In this document: piece after piece, positions 60,902 through 64,000 of the stretch | Layout: every line of letters starts with the position of its first letter | How positions within the stretch are numbered: the stretch's first letter is position 1 | Source of the DNA: Paraburkholderia rhizosphaerae | Lineage (GTDB): Bacteria; Pseudomonadota; Gammaproteobacteria; Burkholderiales; Burkholderiaceae | Assembly (NCBI RefSeq): GCF_004366595.1 | Contig: NZ_SORE01000013.1 | Span: 150,803-214,802 of the forward strand | Direction: 5' to 3' | DNA length: 64,000 nucleotides | Translations under genes and position numbers: made by a program | The notes under the pieces: model-generated | What the model saw: the letters and a program-made list of their open reading frames with translations, nothing else | The model's database searches: none | What the model was told of the DNA's origin: nothing

Positions 60902-61279
60902 TTAGCACCGTTTTAACTTGATGACACGCGAAATCTGGCCTACGGTGAAACTGCTGTTACGCGCGTAGGGTTCGCATTCGAGCGGCGCGGTCAACGACTG
61001 GTCGGTCGCGTACTGGCCGACGTAGCGGAAACGGTCGGTTTCCGCGCGGATAAAGACAGGAATCGCGCCGTCCTGTTTCGCGAGCGTTCGGCCCGCCGCG
61101 CGCGCGGCGGCACCGCTGTTACAAAGCACCACGTCGGGCGCCTGAGGGTTCAGGTCCATACGCAGACACGCGGCAACCACTTTGCCGCGTTTGGTCGGCA
61201 AGAAGGCCTGCTTGCTTCCGCCGCACACCGTGTGAATATATTCGCGAGAATATTCCTTGCCGATTTCGAATTCGTCCAT
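60902..61279 (-). CDS. Unrecognised 125-residue protein at the end of the Rhs block
   Basis: A soluble, mixed alpha/beta protein with a strong GGAGG box five bases before the ATG. Notable blocks are FEIGKEYSREYIHTVCGGSK, AFLPTKRGKVVAACLRMDLN, PQAPDVVLC and FRYVGQYAT. The pattern of a start-site [E/D]-x-Y-[ST]R-x-x-I plus GG and NP-x-A-P-D recalls small domains found alone and in some restriction or fungal proteins, whose function I do not know. It follows an Rhs core fragment on the same strand, so an immunity or cargo role is possible but unproven. Confidence 0.6.
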   Translation of the reverse strand: MDEFEIGKEYSREYIHTVCGGSKQAFLPTKRGKVVAACLRMDLNPQAPDVVLCNSGAAARAAGRTLAKQDGAIPVFIRAETDRFRYVGQYATDQSLTAPLECEPYARNSSFTVGQISRVIKLKRC

Positions 61280-61469
61280 AAAGGCCTCCAGAAAACCGCA
61301 CGAAGCGATGCCGCTTCAGCGGAGGCCAAGACAATAGCGAAATACGTCTAAAACGCCTGTAAATTCGGTGACGGGTGGAGTAAAGGATTGGTATTTTTTA
61401 GTTGCGTGGTCTTCTGCGTGGCCTGGTCAGATGACTGACTGTTGTTCGGGCCGGAGACGGATGCGCCAC

Positions 61470-61702
61470 TCATTTCGCCAGACTCGCCGTGCCGTTTTCC
61501 AGCAGCTGCACCCGGGCGTCGGTAACTGTCGTACGTCGTCGCCACGTGGAAGCCATCCGGCCACGCGATATCCGTCACGTTGCCCGCCGCATCGCGCGTG
61601 TAGCGCAAGGTGCGCCCCGCCGCGCTGGTCTGCGTCAGCTGCCCCAACCGGTCGTAGCTGTTCGTGACCGTATGTTCTGTGTGATCGCCGCGCACCCGCC
61701 AA
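61470..61702 (-). pseudogene. Rhs core fragment, frameshifted
   Basis: The minus strand encodes YDRLGQLTQTSAAGRTLRYT, then RDAAGNVTDIAWPDGFHVATTYDSY, typical YD-repeat sequence of an Rhs/YD toxin core. The frame then shifts to continue as RVQLLENGTASLAK and stops at 61470. No start, no core end motif. It is a decayed internal piece left by recombination in the Rhs array. Confidence 0.8.
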
Positions 61703-61725
61703 CAGTCGAGATGCCTGCTGCTTGA

Positions 61726-62349
61726 CTACCTGGTTTTACCGGACATTTCTCCAGTGGTTTGTCGAACCTTGGCTTCCCATCCCCGGTTCCATGAATCAAT
61801 GCGCCAGCGGTAATAAAGACCAAGCCCTCCAAGCCTCAGATTGCTGACGTAGTAGTCGCCTATACGTAATGTGTCGAACTCTTCATCACTAACGGGTACG
61901 TTCGATATGGTCGATTGACCATCGTTAAGATATACACGAGGTGCGTCCCGTCTCCGTGGCTCCATTCTCTCTATTCTCCCTGCGGCCAAACGTACATCCT
62001 TTGCAGCGGTTATTGCATTGACGAAACCTACATAGCCAATTCCCAACCCAGAAAACATAAATAACCCAAATATCGCCAACAGCACAGCACCAATTGTTCG
62101 CCATTTGCTCTTTCTCACCAGAAATTTCCTAAACGATTTCAGCAAAAACAAAAGCAAAAATACGGGAAAAAAAACAACCAAAGCGATTTCGATCTCTTTG
62201 AACGAGGCGGGTCGGTCTACGAGCGTTCCAATTGCAAGCGCACCTATACCGTACGTCGTGAAAAAAGCGGTCAACAGAAAGTTCCACTCGTCGCGGCCAA
62301 GACGACGGTCGCGTACCAGCTTTTTAATAAGGAAACGTATCTTCTGCAT
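61726..62349 (-). CDS. Predicted membrane immunity protein paired with the displaced Rhs tip
   Basis: A 207-residue-class protein with three hydrophobic segments (FLLTAFFTTYGIGALAIGTLV, EIALVVFFPVFLLLFLL, IGAVLLAIFGLFMFSGLGIG) and a soluble C-terminal domain (GRIERMEPRRRDAPRVYLNDGQS). The start at 62349 (MQKIRFLIKK) or an in-frame ATG at 62427 are both possible. It follows the displaced toxin tip by a short gap, is clearly lower in GC than its surroundings, and so fits the usual toxin-then-immunity order. Membrane location suggests a toxin acting in or at the membrane. Family not recognised. Confidence 0.6.
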   Translation of the reverse strand: MQKIRFLIKKLVRDRRLGRDEWNFLLTAFFTTYGIGALAIGTLVDRPASFKEIEIALVVFFPVFLLLFLLKSFRKFLVRKSKWRTIGAVLLAIFGLFMFSGLGIGYVGFVNAITAAKDVRLAAGRIERMEPRRRDAPRVYLNDGQSTISNVPVSDEEFDTLRIGDYYVSNLRLGGLGLYYRWRIDSWNRGWEAKVRQTTGEMSGKTR

Positions 62350-62429
62350 ATCAGCTCGAAATATGAATCCCACCCACCCCTCCTCGAACGGCTCCGGGAG
62401 ACCATCTGCCCGGAGCATCCTGTGCATGC

Positions 62430-63108
62430 TTACCTGAAACCCGAAGACGATGAATGCTGTGATTTGCCCACGGTAGTAGTGAACAACGTATTGGCCAAGC
62501 CATATGCTGCGCCTGAGTAAACCGTGTCGATAGTACTGACCGCCTTGGAACTGGCACCGCTGACTTTGCTGGCTGACGATAGTGCAGTACCGATACCTGG
62601 CGCCGCGCTGAGTACACCACCAAGAGCGATGCCAGTCACTGTTTGAGCATTCAAGGCATCTCCGTTCAGTCCCGCCTTGACAGCTTCGCCACCCGCGCCG
62701 AGCGCAAATAATGAGCCCGTTTGCAGTTTTGCAATTGTCGAAACGACAACTTGCCCCGTATTCACGGCGAGTTGTTCAGCCATCTGAGCTGCACGACCAC
62801 CGACTGGTCCGGCTAAAGCTCCAACGCCAAAGTCAACGAAAGCATTTTTGGTAAGTTTTTCGACATCCCTCTCCCCGGTTACCACACTGACTCCAAACCC
62901 GATAACGGCGTTCGTAGCCCCCATGATCAGATTGACCGCGACCTTGCCATCCGGATCGACGAAATTAACCGGGTTATTCCCCACATACGCATACCAGTTC
63001 AGGTCATCCTTGTACCCCACCGGATCGGTCTGCAGGAATCGCCCGAGCGTGGGCGAGTACATCCGCCCTTGTAGTAGTACAAACCCAGCAATCCGAAATG
63101 ATCAAAGG
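62430..63108 (-). pseudogene. Displaced Rhs C-terminal toxin tip with one-base frameshift
   Basis: Downstream of the first immunity gene, this piece repeats the last Rhs core segment (MYSPTLGRFLQTDPVGYKDD, NLYAYVGNNPVNFVDPDG-like) and continues as a different tip of about 170 residues (TNAVIGFGVSVVTGERDVEK, VGGRAAQMAEQLAVNTGQVV, ending VGKSQHSSSSGFR). Compared with the intact copy at 63.8 kb, a single base is missing near 63066 (CCGCCCTTG for CCGCGCCTTG), which separates LYYYK from the MYSP frame. No start codon or core precedes it, so it is an orphan cassette available only by recombination. Confidence 0.82.
62951..63090 (-). repeat. Rhs core-end repeat, copy in the orphan cassette
   Basis: About 140 bp similar to 63713-63852, including a shared run covering 63013-63040 / 63775-63802. 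The repeats mark the recombination junction where the toxin tip changes. Confidence 0.85.
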
Positions 63109-63366
63109 TTAGGCCTCAATCCATATATGACAGTTTTCGTAATGATCTTCTATAGTACCAACCACCGCTTCGTACTGCCCTAGGTCCCTCAAATCAAATT
63201 CGACGTTAAACTTCGTGATTTCCATCCGCTCAACATCGAGACCTTCGGTGCTAACCCCCCCATTTATCCACAATCGAGCATCTTTAACGACTGCTTGAAT
63301 TCTTAAAAACCGCTCCACCCCAGCCCTGCTTTTTGCAAAAAAAACGTCCATAGATTTACTCGACAT
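63109..63366 (-). CDS. Predicted immunity protein for the Rhs toxin
   Basis: An 85-residue acidic protein (KSRAGVERFLRIQAVVKDAR, EFDLRDLGQYEAVVGTIEDH). Its ATG overlaps the Rhs stop by one base (TAATG), the normal coupling of toxin tip and immunity gene. It is AT-rich relative to flanks, as imported immunity genes often are. Not matched to a named immunity family by me. Confidence 0.75.
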   Translation of the reverse strand: MSSKSMDVFFAKSRAGVERFLRIQAVVKDARLWINGGVSTEGLDVERMEITKFNVEFDLRDLGQYEAVVGTIEDHYENCHIWIEA

Positions 63367-64000
63367 TAAAATGGCGACTCGCCAGTGCCGCGTACTCCAT
63401 TTCGCCAGATGTGAATATGGGGAACCATCTCACCGTGAGAATGACTAACATCGTAATCTAGAAGAGGCTTCCCGTCGTCTCCGTATCGTCTGCCGTCACC
63501 CGTGAGTGGATGTACATAATAGCTTCCCGGGTCACCGTTTTTCGGACGTCCCCGTTGCGCAACTACAATAGCGCTGGCCACCTCCGACTGCGGCGTAGCG
63601 ATCACGGCACCATCAAGCTTCGCTCCCCCCGTTGCCGGCTGAGCAGCAACATTCGCTGAGGCGGCTGAAGATGCATTCGCAAACGATCCAGACAACGACG
63701 CAATCATCCCGCTGGGATCCGTCAGATTGACCGGATTGTTTTTGACGTATGCGTACAGGTTCAGATCATCAGCGTACCCCACCGGATCGGTCTGCAGGAA
63801 TCTTCCAAGGTTTGGCGAGTACATCCGCGCCTTGTAGTAGTACAGGCCCACTGGCGCCAGGTACTGCTGCCCCGTGTACCCGAAGCGCGACGCCAGCGTG
63901 CCGCCCGTCTCCCCGAACGGCCCATACCCCTGACCACCCGTCGTCACCCCATTGCCATTCGCCAGCGCCACCACACTGCCCTGCTGGTTCGCATACACCC
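63366..64000 (-). CDS. Rhs polymorphic toxin, C-terminal part (5' end outside window)
   Basis: The visible 211 codons are the end of an Rhs-family protein. The core end reads YGPFGETGGTLASRFGYTGQQYLAPVGLYYYKARMYSPN, then GRFLQTDPVGYADD and NNPVNLTDPSG, followed by a Ser/Ala-rich linker and a short variable tip (VAQRGRPKNGDPGSYYVHPL, GKPLLDYDVSHSHGEMVPHI). The tip's closely spaced histidines (SHSHGEMVPHIH) could bind metal for a nuclease-like activity, but I do not identify the toxin class. Secretion by T6SS (no VgrG visible here) is typical. Stops at 63366 overlapping its immunity gene. Confidence 0.88.
   Translation of the reverse strand, partial: VYANQQGSVVALANGNGVTTGGQGYGPFGETGGTLASRFGYTGQQYLAPVGLYYYKARMYSPNLGRFLQTDPVGYADDLNLYAYVKNNPVNLTDPSGMIASLSGSFANASSAASANVAAQPATGGAKLDGAVIATPQSEVASAIVVAQRGRPKNGDPGSYYVHPLTGDGRRYGDDGKPLLDYDVSHSHGEMVPHIHIWRNGVRGTGESPF
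63713..63852 (-). repeat. Rhs core-end repeat, copy in the intact gene
   Basis: Partner of 62951-63090. The intact copy has CCGCGCCTTG where the orphan has lost a base, keeping KARMYSP in frame. Confidence 0.85.

Noticed and set aside
1..64000. tRNA, rRNA and CRISPR arrays
   Set aside because: I looked for T-loop-like motifs and regularly spaced repeats and saw none; weak tRNA-like pieces could be missed by eye.

Overview
The window is GC-rich, densely coded chromosomal DNA from a beta-proteobacterium, most likely Burkholderia sensu lato (Paraburkholderia, Caballeronia or a relative). The evidence is the ftsK-lolA pair divergent from trxB, several families typical of Burkholderiaceae (DUF4148, DUF3331, DUF2934, a short H-NS-type protein), and strong GC bias at third codon positions, which produces long mirror ORFs on the opposite strand. 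I see no tRNA, rRNA, CRISPR array or intact transposon. The species cannot be fixed from sequence reading alone.

Layout. 1-8.2 kb: a cut acyltransferase, a ureohydrolase (agmatinase family) with a divergent LysR regulator, then lolA-ftsK and trxB. 8.3-15.2 kb: a chemoreceptor, DUF4148 protein, cytochrome b561 with a PepSY protein, an MdtD-like exporter, a secreted protein of unknown function lying against a 3' remnant of glmS, and a universal stress protein. 15.2-22.4 kb: small-molecule metabolism (DUF899, GST, M20 amidase, SDR, ketopantoate-reductase-like enzyme), a BrkB/YihY membrane protein, DUF2934 and Dps. 22.5-28.5 kb: a complete three-gene RND efflux operon. 29.3-32.8 kb: a secreted phosphoesterase (phospholipase C/AcpA type) followed by a di-haem cytochrome c peroxidase. 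33-39 kb: an AraC regulator with two small genes, an H-NS-type protein, and a PAS histidine kinase with its response regulator.

39.1-50.3 kb is the most distinctive block. Ten genes on one strand encode a SorC-family regulator, a SAF-domain homoserine-dehydrogenase-like oxidoreductase, E1alpha/E1beta/E2 of an acetoin-dehydrogenase-type complex, GutM, the glucitol-type PTS permease (IIC, IIBC, IIA) and a private HPr-EI fusion. There is no sorbitol-6-phosphate dehydrogenase. It reads as a self-contained uptake and degradation system for an unidentified polyol-like compound, with candidate operator sequences in front of both halves.

50.4-60.7 kb: two adjacent genes of unknown function, a periplasmic molybdenum hydroxylase operon (cytochrome c, 2Fe-2S subunit, molybdopterin subunit), a decayed autotransporter 3' end, a FUSC-family membrane protein, a GNAT enzyme with a small membrane protein, and a DapA-family aldolase with a small upstream gene. 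60.8-64 kb: the 3' end of an Rhs polymorphic toxin locus with its own immunity gene, a displaced frameshifted second toxin tip with a membrane immunity candidate, an Rhs core fragment, one unrecognised small gene and a terminator. The lower GC of the immunity genes fits horizontal exchange.
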